From Pseudoneurospora amorphoporcata (Eukaryota; Ascomycota; Sordariomycetes; Sordariales; Sordariaceae), in contig MU859212.1 in NCBI GenBank assembly GCA_033297205.1, positions 1 through 64,000 on the forward strand: a DNA stretch of 64,000 nt, written 5' to 3'. Below, piece by piece: positions 35,012 through 47,709 of this stretch (the first letter of the stretch is position 1; each line of letters begins with the position of its first letter). A program made the translations under genes and the position numbers. The notes under the pieces are model-generated. The model did not search any database. It was not told the DNA's origin and worked only from the letters and a program-made list of their open reading frames with translations.

Positions 35012-37856
35012 TTTGGTGGTTCGTCCTATTATGCTGATGATTTCTTATGGACGTGGGCGAGCAGTGCGAGCAAATCTCGAGAACGTTTTGTCTGTGGAAT
35101 GAATGCGTCTAGCCGGTTAGCATCTACTAACCTATGGAAGGGGGTTCATCTTTGCAGAAGGATCAATGGGCTGGGATTGGAGGACTTACGTGGCTACCGT
35201 ATTCAGGAGGAAATTTGACGGAAACGGTTAATCTTTGTGGGCTTCACCACGTTCAGTTTGGAGAGAGGTCAAGTCGTTTTGCTGGTCTTTTTCTCTTCTT
35301 GTCGAAGGAGATTTCGAAGGACGACGACGATAAATGCCGCCAGAATGACAACAGACGGATTTTTTTTTGGTTGATGTTGTTTCTTGGACGAGGAGCCTTC
35401 TCGTGACATTGAAGCTTTTGGAGAGTGTGTGGAGGACGGACAGTTCTGAATTATGTGGTTGATGAAGACAACTGACAACAACACAGGCAGACAGACAGAC
35501 AGCGAGTTTACCGGATTGATACCTTATGGAAGAAGTCTGTCAGGCAAGAAAGATAAAACTAGGTGTCGAGTTGACTGATGGTTGTTTGAGCAAGTGTCGA
35601 CGAAAAGCTAGAACTAGAGGCCTATGATGGATGGTCTTGCCGATTCTGTTCGTTGGTGGTGGACTGGTGGTTGAGAAGAAGAGGAGGAAAAGAAAAGAAA
35701 AAGGACACCACCGAAGGAAGGCTTTGAACCTTTTCCGAGAAAACAACAACCGCATTATTTCTAGGTATTCTGTGCATTTCATTTCATGTTTCTTTCTTTT
35801 GCAGCATAATTCCCAGTTCTGAAGCATTTCTCGGCGTTGCCTTGATCGTTCCGCATGTGGTTGGATACTAGGTAGGGACGCCTTGTTCTCGAGTCTCGAC
35901 AGCAGCGAGCATGCATCGTCCGGACTTGGTTGAAGCAACGGAGCTCCGGCTTTGGATACCTACCTAAATATCGCCACCTGAGAAGCACGTTCGGATGTCG
36001 CTTTCAGCATCACATCACAATCGCCCATCTCGGTAAGGTACCGTATTCATGAAGCGTTTGGTCTGGAAAATTGATTCAGAATGTGAGCTCGCTCGCTCGA
36101 CGTATTTTCTTGGGTTCCATTGTTTCTCTTTGAAGTTATCAACACAATTATCTTGGTGTCAAGGCACCTACAGAGTTTCAACTCAACTAGGTAGGCAGGG
36201 CAGCATGAAGGGTGGTGCGTTCCAGGAAATTTGGGCTTCAAAAGCAAGCAAGCAAGCAATGGAGATGCGTCGACGACGCCATGCAGCAATATCTTGAAAA
36301 TCTGTCTGATAAGGGTACCTATTCTAGGTATTTTCCAGCATCCAAATGGAAGACTGGATGCAGAAACCAAACCAAAAATACCCCAGCCGGGCATGATGCA
36401 GCTGCCTACGAATTGACAAATCCTGTTTTTTTTGCTTACGACTCGACTTACACCCAAAACCGGTTGCAATGCAGCACCCGGACGGAACGCCGACCTGCGC
36501 CGTTAGGCCCGAATGTTGTTATGGACACCTTGACTTTTCTCCTTTCAGCTCTTCTCGACGCCGCATTCTGGGCATTAGAAATAGTCTAGCTGGGCCTGCC
36601 TTGCTTCATGTCTATCCAGATCAGATCCCTCACAGATTATACTTCTACGATTTCCGCGAGCGAACAGGCACGGACGGGTACATTGAAGCATAACTCCCCA
36701 AGGGTCCAAAGGGGTGCGTAAACTGCATGTGATCTCTCAATTCATAAAACTCCCGTCCTCGAGCATTATTATTATCGTCTTCGTTATAGACGGCGCAAGC
36801 TCCCTACCTTAAGCAATCCGATTTCCATCTATCCTCAGTCCAGTCCTCACCCGTGCCCTGTACCAGCTACCTTAGAAGGGTTCAAGAAGGTGACTTGACG
36901 CTACGTAGGTACCTAATTATGTTATTTCCGGTAGGTGCCTTGCTTGACTCCCAGCGGCGAAACGGTAATTCAATGTTAGATAAGGAAGGTAAGGTACTTG
37001 CCTTTTGCGACAACGAAGGTCGAAATCCCCTATCAGTGACGGGACCGAATGATAGATGTGAAAGTTTGTATGTAATCGCATTCTGGGCTATCCCTGGATA
37101 AGCGTCCACGGCCCGGGCCGCATTCAGTGGGCAGGATAGTGCAGATCACTGCGCGTGATCAGTCTAGTGTAGTGTAGAGTATTTGGCGTCTTGTGTCGAA
37201 TCGATCTAAACTCCGTCCTGTCCCGTTGAAAACTCGGGCCACAATCTTGTAGAGGTACCAGGTAACCATTGCCACCAGTTCTGTTACCATCAAATCACTG
37301 TCACCCGCTCTTTTTCGACCTACTTACATGTAGACGCTTCCAGAATAGTCGTCAGGCCTACAAAATAGGAGGGGGGAAGACTACGACTAAGGTGGAGGAC
37401 ACTCTGTGCACCAGACTGCAGCCACCACGTAGTACCTGCATTAGGTCGGGTCCCTACATCCGTCGGGGATCTGCAGGGACCGTTCGCCACATGCCGAGAG
37501 GCTAGAACGGGGCGGCCACAACATGTGCAACGCATCGTCGGATCCCCCTCTTTTACCCTTTTTCTGGGGATTGGATTTCTTCTCCCAGAATTGAAGTAAC
37601 GACATCGCTTGAACATAGAGTTAGTTCATCATCAGATCTTCCCTGTCGTCACACAACGATGAAGGAGTCGTTGACGGCCGACGACTAGCCAGACGAACTA
37701 AGATGAAACAGGGTGGATATGTTTTTGTATCCCGTCCAGCGCCCGTCCAGCACTTCAAACAATAAAAGAGAGAAAGAAAAAGGTCTACATTACAACTGCA
37801 ATGTCCTTCATATAGTTACCACTCCTATTCTTTGCACCGTCTATTCTTTTTACGTC
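35012..37856. other. Long gene-free interval
   Basis: About 2.8 kb with no supported gene. It contains scattered TACCTACC/GGTAGGTA-type motifs and a short CAGACAGACAGACAG run near 35490. Untranslated RNA cannot be excluded. Confidence 0.35.
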
Positions 37857-38059
37857 TGTGTCACGGCGTAACCAGAGGGTAACAGGTAGAGTGTGTACCG
37901 CTTGATTATCTTGGACTAAAGACAAGAATTTGAAGAGGGAAGAGTTCCCCCATAGGAAGGTAGGATACGAGCTCTGGGTTTTATACCCTCGTAGATGACA
38001 CCTTCCCATGTGACAATGAGAACCTTGACGGCTGACATGTGACACCCAGAACCAGAACC
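37857..38059 (-). repeat. Inverted repeat, left arm
   Basis: The reverse complement aligns with 38525-38791 over its whole length at roughly 75 percent by eye. Shared blocks are AGCCGTCAAGGTTCTCATTG, TATAAAACCCAG, CTTTAGTCCAAGATA, AAGCGG-ACACACTC and CCCTCTGGTTACG followed by CCGTGACAC. The TATA-like block reads outward (leftward). Confidence 0.85.
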
Positions 38060-38524
38060 GTCACAGTCTGGACAGTCAATTATTTTGTCCCCTTGTCACA
38101 GTATTCATTGTTTTTTTTTTTTTTTGATCATCCTTATCCAAGTTGCCATTAGCAGTTCAACAGCCCTCCACAGTCATTAACGTAGTATTCGGTGTTAAAA
38201 AGGAAAACAAATATTTGAACAAAATCAAGAACACCCAAAAAGACAACCAAAAAAAAAAAAAAAAAAAAAAAAAAAACCCAAATCTCCACGTGATAAAAAC
38301 GAATCATACCCACTACCATCCAACTTTATCACCTTCTATTAAATTCCACTTCTCCCGTCCTTGCCATCTTCGCCACAGCGACAGACAACGTCCCTATGTG
38401 CCTCCCAGCAGTGCAGCAGGATCTTAAGAAATACAAACTCGCTTATAGGTATAACAAACATGATATATAAAGAAGGGAAGAAAAAAAAAAAAAAAAAAAA
38501 ATCTGGATAGTAGCAGGATGTAAG
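38060..38524. other. Spacer between inverted-repeat arms
   Basis: 465 bp, AT-rich, with an A28 run at 38249-38276, an A21 run at 38481-38501 and a T-run at about 38111-38125. No coding frame. Confidence 0.6.
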
Positions 38525-38791
38525 GGTTCGGGTCTAGTCTGAGCATCACATGCCAGCCGTCAAGGTTCTCATTGTCACATAGGTTACATAGGTCCGTCCA
38601 GGTGTCGTCTAGTCCTACGATCTGGGCACCTTACTTATAAAACCCAGCGCCCGTACCTTATTTATCCCACCTTCCTGTCTGGGATGGCAAGTCTCTCCTC
38701 TTCAACCTACTTTATGTCTTTAGTCCAAGATACGTAATCAAAGCGGCACACACTCAGCTCCGTTGCCCTCTGGTTACGCACGCCGTGACAC
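38525..38791 (+). repeat. Inverted repeat, right arm
   Basis: Partner of 37857-38059. It is longer than the left arm because of several insertions, for example between GTCACATAGG and GGTGTCGTC. It contains TATAAAACCCAG reading rightward and ends GGTTACGCACGCCGTGACAC. A short related block (ACTTGGACTAAAG) recurs at about 38876-38888. Confidence 0.85.
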
Positions 38792-40099
38792 TGGACATAG
38801 GTGCTAAAACTTGCGAATCACAAATGACAAGTCAATTTATCAAGGTATCCATTCTATATTTTAGTTTCATGGATGACTTGGACTAAAGAACAAAGTAAAA
38901 ACAAAGGCCAAAAAAAAAAAAAAAAAAGGAAAAAAGGAAAACATAATTCAATATAAATAACCCAAGAAAGAAAGAAAGAAAGGAATCATCGGGCACGGTA
39001 CCCCCGCCGAACGCCGACAATGCGCCGTGCCGTAGCCCCTCGTTGGACGTTCGCCACAACACAACGCCCAGGCCCGAACGGACAGCCAGCCGTTAACGGG
39101 CCCTCGGCTACCCAGCCGGGACGGGACCAACCGAGCTTGAACCCACCCACAGGGCTTTTTTCTTCCATGTTTCAACTTTCAACTGTCGAGGTTTCTTTCT
39201 CGACGCCAGCATTCTAGTCGGCTGTGTTTGGCTAGTCAGCTGGGAACTGATTGAGGTGGAACGGCCCGATAGGACGGACGGAGAAGCTATTATTCTATAG
39301 TGTAGACGGAAACGAGACGAGACCCGAATTGGCATTTGGATGTGTAAGTGGACGCTATGTTGGGCAATTTTGGTTTCTTCCATGTCCCAAGAGGTCCTTT
39401 TCTATCCGAACTGGACTTTTAATGGAAGTTTGAACCCCCAAGGGGCGGTTGTGCACCGGACGGGACGGGAGTTAAGAGTAATTTACTATCGATGAGTGTC
39501 CTGTACCTGGCTGAACCTAGTGCGATATTAACTCTTATGAGGTCATTATTACAAAATATTGTGATTCTTGACCACGTCGGTAGGATTAGCTAGGCTTGAC
39601 CAACCATTGATTGGTATTTCTTTTGCTAACGTTGTTCCCATCAGAAGCATCACTCGAAATTCGATCCTCAGCTTTATATGAATCCATGTATGTATGTGTA
39701 TTGGTATATATACAAACGACGTCCACACAAAAACGCCCTTGACTTACGAGACCATAGAGACAAAGCCAGTCCCTTACCCCCCCCACCCGTCCAATCCAAT
39801 ATACAAAACAAAGTAATATGACAATAAAAAAAAAAAAAAAATAGAATTTGCGACCTATCGCTCAACACAGGTCAGGTATACTCATCTCTCATCTCTTTCA
39901 TCTCTCTCTTTCTCTCCTCCCAATAAAGAGATATATACCGTGAACCGGAAAAAATGAACACCTAACCAATGCATTTCCCCCTCCCATACCACGTTCTGTT
40001 TGTTTAGCCAGTTGTCCTTTTTATCCAAAGATCAACTGCTGTTCCTCTCTTCTTCCATCATATTTCCCGAATATCAACTCTCTGACTTTGGTCAAGCAT
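38792..40099. other. Gene-free interval and ACH1 3' region
   Basis: About 1.3 kb without a supported gene, with homopolymer A tracts near 38911 and 39828. It includes the 3' untranslated region of the minus-strand ACH1 gene. Confidence 0.4.
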
Positions 40100-41825
40100 T
40101 TAGAACTTGACCTTGGCCATGGAGCCCTCCTCGACAAGAGCCTTGTGCATGTCGAAAGCGTTGAAGAGAAGGTGGGGCTCGTGGCCCATGCCCTTGCGGA
40201 GGCACTCAAACTCGGCCTTCTCGAAGTAGGCCTTGAGGATGGGCTTGTAGACGTCGTGGACGCACTTGTCGATGATGACGCGGGCGCGCTCGCGGGGGCT
40301 GAGGCCACGGACATCGGCGAGACCGTTCTCGGTGACGATGACGTCGAGATCGTGCTCGGTCTGGTCGATGTGGGTGCACATGGGGACGATGCAAGAAACA
40401 CCGTTGGGATCCGTCTTGGAGGGACGGGTGGAGGGAGTGTGCATGATGGAGTACTTGGAGTTGCGGAGGAAATCGGCAGAACCACCGAGACCGTTGAGCA
40501 TGCGGGAGCCCATGACGTTGGTCGAGTTGGCGTGGGCGTAGATGTCGACCTCGACGGGGGTGTTCATGCCGATGACACCGAGACGGCGGATGATCTCGGG
40601 AGCGTTGGAGACGGACTGAGAACGGAGGAGGAGCTTGTCATAGTAGTTGTCCCAGTTCTTGTAGAAGCGCTCGAAGCCGTCGGGCGAGAAGCGGATCGAG
40701 GTGGCGGTAGCAAAGTCAAGCTTGCCGGCGTCGAAGAGGTCGAGGAAGGTATCCTGGATAACCTCAGTCCAGACGTTGAGGTTCTTGAAGTTGGAGTTCT
40801 CGAGACCACCAATGACGGCGTTGGCGATGTTGCCGATACCGGACTGGATGGGGAGCAGGTTCTTGGGGAGGCGGCCGTGGGCGACCTCGTGCTCCAAGAA
40901 CTCGATCAGGTGGCCGGCGATGGCGAAGGCCTTGTCGTCAGCGGGGGTGTTGGGGAGGGTCTGATCGGGGGTGGTGCACTCGATGATACCGACAACCTTC
41001 TCGGGGTCGATGGGGATCGAAGTAGTACCGATGCGGTCCCTGCACTGGGTGACGAGCAAGGGCTTGCGGTGGGGAGGGAGGTCGGAGAAGGTGATATCGT
41101 GGAGACCGTCGAAGCTGGGGAGGGCGGTGTTGACCTCGATGATGATCTTGTCGGCCATCTGGAGGAGCTCGGGGGTGGCACCGACCGAGGCACCGGGGAC
41201 GATGGAGCCGTCCTCCTTGATCTCGGTAGCCTCAACGCAGACGACATCGAGACCCTTGTTGTCCTTGCGGTCCTTGGTGTAGTAGCCCTGTGGGCGAACG
41301 GGGTTAGCAAGGCGTTTGCGACAGGTGATTTTGCGCAGTTTGCGCCGAGTTCGCGGCAGCTTACGTAGACGAGATCAGTGGGGAACATGGACAAGTGCTT
41401 GTCGAAGAAGTTGATGCGACCCTCGTTGATACCCTTGGCAATGTTCTTGCCGACCTGATGGGGAGCGCGACGGCTGATCATGTCGAGACCAGCCCAGCGG
41501 TTCTCGGTCTCGGCACCGGCGGAGGCACCGACGAAAAGGTTGTACTTGAGCTTGCCCTGGAGGCCGTTCTTCTCGACGTGGTCAGCGAGCATAGTAGGGA
41601 CCTTCCTGTTGGGCGGGAGACATGATTAGCACCTGTTTCGCGATGCGGCATTTGCAGACTTGGTTGTGCTTACTTGGGGTAGCCGACACCGGTGAAACCG
41701 GACCAGCCGATGTAGGTGCCATTGGGGAAGTGCTGAAGCATGTCCTCGGGGGAGCAAAGCTTCTTGAGCATCGAAGGGCGCTTAACGCGCGACCTGAGGG
41801 CCGCGGAGGCAATGGGCGACGCCAT
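40100..41825 (-). CDS. ach1: Acetyl-CoA hydrolase / succinyl-CoA:acetate CoA-transferase
   Basis: Three exons, 41825-41674, 41605-41365 and 41287-40100, give 526 residues, the usual length of fungal Ach1 (acu-8 in Neurospora). Recognisable blocks include NGTYIGWSGFTGVGYPKKVPT, the NLFVGASAGAE segment, GGLE following QSGIGNIANAV, and ENGLADVRGLSPRERA with the C-terminal HEPHLLFNAFDMHKAL. The enzyme moves CoA between acetyl-CoA, succinyl-CoA and propionyl-CoA in mitochondria and is needed for acetate and propionate use. The N-terminus is Ser/Ala/Arg-rich and could be a short mitochondrial presequence. No odd residues or frame breaks. The antisense strand is open over much of this gene, as is common for biased codon use. 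Confidence 0.95.
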
Positions 41826-44800
41826 CGTGATGTGGATGTGGTGTGGTGATTAGAGAGAAAGATAGGTAGAGCGGAGAGGGGATGAGGATTCCTTGGACGA
41901 CGCAGAAAAGGATCGCGAAGGAGGTCAAGGAGGAGGAGAAGGGAGGAGGAGGAGTAAGAAAGAAAAGATGGCAAGAAGTGGACAAGAGACGGAAGCGGAA
42001 CAACAGAAAAACACACAACGGGGAAATGATAACGGTACGGATCGCTGTTTCGACAATGGGACAAAAATGGGTTAATAAAAGAGCGCAACGGCAGGGCTTC
42101 TTTTTTACGACTGGAGACTCCATCGACACCCGACGTCCGGGATAAGGGCTTTTTCCAAAAATTGCGGAGAGGATTGTATTCTGTACACGCAGGAGCGGTA
42201 GCGTGATGCATGCACCAATACATCATCGCCAGACCGCCCTGGATTGGCGGCTTGTAATTCGACGCTGACCTGTTTGGATAAGGTATGGCGGGGTAGGTGT
42301 AGATTGCGAGGGCCGCGATTGAGCTGGCGGCGACGTCGGGTTCGGGGCCCCACGATACACTACACTACAAGAGTACAAGTGACCGGCACCATGGGCGAGG
42401 CGCCGAGGCGCGCTGCTGCTGTCGCTGCATGATTGGCCGATTTCTTGGATCCCCAAACGCCCAGAACCTTTTCCATCTCTTCCCTTTGCCCCTCCATTAT
42501 GTCACCCAAAACACAAGGCCCGTGCTCTTCCATTTGTCCCGTCCTTCATCTCTTTTGCCCAGCAGTTCCTTCCGGCGAGAACACCTGCAGTTGTCGTCCC
42601 ATCTCTCCCCCAGACAATCCCCCGCTAAAAACAACCAACGAATAGCGGTTGGTGGCCCAATTCCAAGCGAGTAATAGCGAGACAATCAATGCGATTCCTC
42701 CTCCCAAAATGCAACCCGGAGATGCCGGTCCAAGTTCGGTGTTGGGCGCGGCCCGGCTGATATCCAAAGGCTCCGCTGGCCCGGGCCAAACACAGCCCAC
42801 CCTCGGCCTCGGTAATCACGGAGCTCCCCTGTCATGACTCGCGGCACAACCACACCACACCACACCACCCGTCCACGTGAAAGTGTGGAACCGCCAACGA
42901 ACCGTGAATCTGTCGATACATGCCCCTCGTTCGATGTCGGGCGACTTCCACCAAACCCGACCGGCCGCCGTCCGAACACGAGATCGTCTTGTTTTGGTGG
43001 CAATGCTTCGCCAACATCCTGATCCCCCAGTGATCCCGCCTTCGGCCTCCATGTTGACAGCTTGTCATCTCGTGCGTTCCCACACCTCGTGTCATCATCG
43101 ATGATTTTCCATCCACTCTCGCCCGTCGGCAAGGACGGAACAATGAACATGAGTGGCGAGGTCGGCGCCACTGTTTATTTATACTTTCCAAAGCGGAGGA
43201 TCTGCGTTGCGTCTCTGTCCGCTCCGTACGGCGCCGCCCTTGGCAAGTGAAGCAGCATGAAAGCGGGCTTGCGGGAGCCCGGCCGAGTGAGTGGTCGGGG
43301 ACAAAAGGCCGGGATGGCCTATTGCTCATAAGATAAGAAACGGCCAAGGAAGCGCCGGCGGTCGTTGTCGTAGAGGCCTTGTGTCGTCCAAACTCCATCC
43401 ACCCTTTTGGTCCTCCGCACGCATGACCTTCGGAGGCCGGATGTCGTTGATCCAGACCAGTCGCCACCGCCCCGAAACAATGGAACCCCGTCTCCGCTCC
43501 CATTGCCCTTCCGCACTCCTGTTCTTTTAGTTTTGCACCGCGCCGCTTCCCCATGAACCATCACGAGCCTTCTCCGGCCGGCGTCGTGGCCACTTGTCCG
43601 GGTTCACTAGCGATTTCCTAGCGTTGACATTGCGGTCGGTGGTCGTCGGCGTTCGGGGTTGGCTCTGTTTGAGGTTTTCACTACCAGAACTCTGTGCCAT
43701 CGCCAGATAGTTGGCTTTCTCGGCATGTTAAATCCATTGTCGTCCTCAAACTCGTCTGTTGCTGCTGGGCATTTTGGTCGTCTTGGCGATCCGTCAAAAA
43801 GCTTGCGTCTACGAACAGCACAAGATCTTGTGGAGATGCTTCGGCGAGATTGGTGTCGCTGTCGTCCCTTTTATACCCCAGACCAACCCCCTCCCAGCAG
43901 TTTCGTCACCCCCAAGCCGCAAGTTTGGCGCATCCAATCAAGCTCCCTATTTCCTCCTAGCAGAAATATGTCTGCAGGGCAGTTTCATCACCCTGACACA
44001 CCAAAGTGCCTGACAGCCACTGGCAGAGGCATGGTGACGTGCATGATTGTCATGGAGGGTCGGCTGCTCAGGTTAACGCTTCGCCTGCAGCGGCAGCTTG
44101 GAAAATGCCATGTGGGTTGATTTCGAAGGTTCAACTCTTGATCCCAACCGTCGCTCGCCATGCTTGGACTACCGACCTGCCTTTCTTCCGTTGCGTGATC
44201 ATAGGTCATGTCCTGTCGGTCTCAAACCAGAGCTCTTCGACGACAGACCTTGGTACCATTCGAGGGATCCCATGCTGCTCTTCAGGGTGTACCTAGTCCG
44301 AGAAACAGCAAAACAAGATCTTGAACAGGTCTTTGCTTCACATTGGTATAAGGTTCGTCACTGCTGGACAGGCGCCTGGCCTTACTTACCCATTGCCACC
44401 TAGGTAGTCTAGGCCCAGCATCTGGTGAAGTCGGATCCGCAACAACAACGATGCATGCCGCCATCCCTCGCCATCTCTGTGGTGATTTGCCGTGGTGTCA
44501 CACGACGCAGAACTCCGCGACGAGGTGAAGATTTCTGGCCAAGAGCGTCCTCTCTGGGAAGCATCTTGTCGCCAAATGGCTGAGTGCCTCTAGCATCCCA
44601 TCCGGGCACAACCTCAACAACAATCATCTCCCTCCATCCTGGAGATTCACTTAAACTTCCTCAAGAGTAAGAAGGTTCGGTGTTGTACCCGTCCGATACC
44701 CGACGGATGTCAACCACCCGAACGGCTGGGTCTGGAGAGCAAACACTTTTGGTATCACATGTCAGTTTCCGCGCGTCCCCTGATCCAAAAAAAAAAGTCT

Positions 44801-47709
44801 AAATCTAGACGGCGATAGGGTTACTACCTTGCTTCCGGCATTGTTTGCAGTGGGAAGGAAACAACAGAACCAACCAGGCCGTGTAACCTCACGTGCAGTG
44901 TGATTTGGAGTCGGGTCCCTGCGATGCGATGCGATGCGATCCGACAAAGGCTATTTCGACGACTAGCCTTGTCGAAAGTCGACTGGAGAGGATAAATAAC
45001 CACCGGTTTGGAGAAATCCTCGTACTGAAAGTCTCGGGTTGGGTTGTGGAAATAATCCTAACAGCTTGGCGCTCGGCTTGGTTCAATCCAATTGTCGGTC
45101 GTGTTGGTTAAAATAAGGTAGTAACGCATCGCATTCCTCTTTTTTCAGGTTGGTCAGGACGGGAGACACCCACCCATCCATCACCAAATCGACAATCGAT
45201 AGGATCTGGAACCGATCCTCCCAAGGGGAAAAAAAAAAAAAAAAAAAAAAAAAAGGAGAACGGTCTGGGCGTTTCGACAACACAACAGTAACGATACAAC
45301 ACAACACCGAGGGGATGGATGGGATTGGGAGCAGTAGCAGTAGCAGCAGCAGCAGGAGCAGTATCTTCTTAAAATTGTATGTAGGCGAAACGTTACATGC
45401 AGGCAGGCACCCAGCGGGCATCTGCAACAACCGAGCTACGGTACCTACAGTACATAGTGTACTCCAAATCTGCATCGGTCGGTCCCTCGTTTCGGCAAAA
45501 CGGAGGGTCACACTCGCGCACCTCGCACACACGCTCGCATTTGTGGACTTGTGAGTACTGAGTGCGCTCGTGTCCTTTTTCAGTGTATCTGGCGCTGGGA
45601 AAGTCATCTAGTCGTTTAGACCCGACGTCCAGTCGTTTTTCTCCGCACTTTTACTCGACGACGGACTTCTCTGGGACGGGACGGGAATGGGGGATTTGCA
45701 AAGATGCAGGGAGCGACGGGAAGCGGGGGAAAGAGATGGAGAGAGGTTGGGGAAAGTGGAGATGATGCTCTTAGCGACGGGAATGAAAGGTGTGTTTCCC
45801 CAGATTGGGTCACGTGCTGTTCAAGCAGTTTGCTTTTCCTTTTTTGCAGGAACCTATTCATTATTCATCAAAACATTTTCACTTTTTCGACCCAACCCAA
45901 CCCAACCCGACCATCAACAGCTTCAAATTACAAGTACCTTACACTACTGCTAGTCTGACACGCCCGGATACCGATACGAACGAATAGTTAGTTAGGTATG
46001 GTGTCTCGAGGCTAACGGCCACCTTATTCGGGCCGTTACGTTCCTTTCTTTTTTCTCATCACACGTCGTTCGTTTTCGCTTTGATTTGCTTGACACTTCT
46101 GCGCCCCCTTCTTCACGAGACACGAAGTCCAAAAGGGATGGATGACTGACTGATCAATTCCCCCAACGAGACGTGAACCTAAGCTTTTTTGGCGCCGCGG
46201 GTGGATGCTGCTGCCGAGCGGCGTGGCTGGACGCTGGACGCTGGAGCCCCTCGTTCCCTTGCGGCACAGTTGGGCGGGCGATGCGACTTGATTGTTATGG
46301 AGAAGTATCCTGCCAATATGGTTGTTAGCTTTGTCGCAGCGGTCAAAGTGGTGGTGCTAACAGCTGCTGGACCTCGGTACTTACCGAGCATCTCGCACTT
46401 ATACACGCTCCGCAGCACTTCCCCAAAACGGGTCTTTATCAAGATATTTCTGGCCGGACTTCACGAGTTCGCCCTCTAGGTAATTGATTCGTTCTCTGCT
46501 TCGTTTCGTTTCGTTTCGTTCTGTTCTCTTTACTTGCTCCAACGGGCCGTTATTTCATCATTACGTTTCCAAGCTCTCAACAACGTCCCGTCTTACGCCG
46601 GCGTCTTGCCGTCTTTGTTTGTTTGTGTGTGGGTTACGCACAATTTCTGCATTCCTTCGGTCGGTCTCAGAACTGCGCCGTGGCTTTGATCACTCCAGCC
46701 CTGTTCAATATTCCCCCGCCTTCAATTCGTTACAGGACGGGAGCTGTGTGACAGCGGGGGAAAGCTATACCACAAAAGTGTCACGTAGCCTGCCTGTTGC
46801 CCTCCTCTCGACAACCGTGGGATTCGTTACTTTCAACAACAAATCGTTGGTCGATTCGGAATTGGCTATTGGTTCAACCAATGTCCGTCAGCCCTTGGCC
46901 ATTTTTTTGGTTTTTCCTTCTGCGCCCGCCCTCTCTGGGCTACAGGTACCCTGCCTGCAGCATGCAGTGGTCTACGGTTGTATGCGGTTGTTGTGCGTAC
47001 AGTGTACGGTGTTAAGGTTCGCCTGGTCGTGTGCACTTTTCTATTCTTGACCTGGCGCCGTGTCATGTGGCGAACGAGGTTACACTTTTGAGGCGTTGGA
47101 GAAAGGGTGTCGGGTATCGTCGTCTATCTCAACGTTACTACTACCCTCTTACTTTCCACTTTTCTGGACAGTTCAAGTTGGATGTCCTACATCCTTCGGG
47201 CTGTACCGTACCGTACCGTACAATGTCCCGTGCTCTTTTCAAGTGAATGGAAGCAGCCGGTTTTTTATCACCTTATCTGTCAAGCGTGTCATAAGAAACT
47301 CGGATATAATCAAGCGGGAACCAGGATTGATATCGAACGGGAGAGGTGCTGCTGCATGGTCTTGATGAAGTGGCACACATGATCTATCACCTTATCTTGA
47401 TTCGTTACTTGGGCTTCCATTGCTGTTTGCCGTGTCTTTCTTAAGTGAACGGAACATACATATTAGCCGTGCGAACCCGTCGTCGTAGCAGGCGACTAAG
47501 GTAGCACCGGCCAATCCTTCCAATTTCCACGGTGCGCCATACTACCTCCCCGGTCCTCGACCAGTCTAGTCGCGCACACACACACTAGTTCCCCGCGCAA
47601 CCACGCCGTCGAGACTTGGCGCTTGACTTTTCTTCTGGTCCTCCCCTAATTCTTCACTTCCCCCCTTCTTCATTTTTTTTTTCCATCTCCTGTCGCGAAC
47701 TGTCCATCC
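41826..47709. other. 5.9-kb gene-free gap between ACH1 and UNC93-like genes
   Basis: The two genes are divergent. No frame in this gap has a domain, splice pattern or composition that would support a gene. Simple sequences occur: A26 at 45229-45254, an AGC-rich run at about 45330-45360, GATGC repeats near 44920-44942, TTTCG repeats near 46501-46523, and GTACC repeats near 47205-47219. Part is the 5' leader and promoter of ACH1 (from 41826). Confidence 0.45.
45229..45254. repeat. Poly-A tract (A26)
   Basis: Uninterrupted homopolymer in the gap between ACH1 and UNC93-like genes. Length may be unreliable. Confidence 0.8.

Noticed and set aside
40088..41368. 426-codon plus-strand frame over ACH1
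   Set aside because: Antisense shadow of a strongly codon-biased gene; the Val/Leu/Gly/Glu/Asp-rich text has no family features and ACH1 is clear on the other strand.
42832..43554. 240-codon minus-strand frame in the gap between ACH1 and UNC93-like genes
   Set aside because: Composition rich in Arg, Cys, His and Gly, with no domain, signal peptide or splice support.
46484..47050. 188-codon frame upstream of the UNC93-like gene
   Set aside because: No domain, no conserved motif and atypical composition; likely a chance frame.
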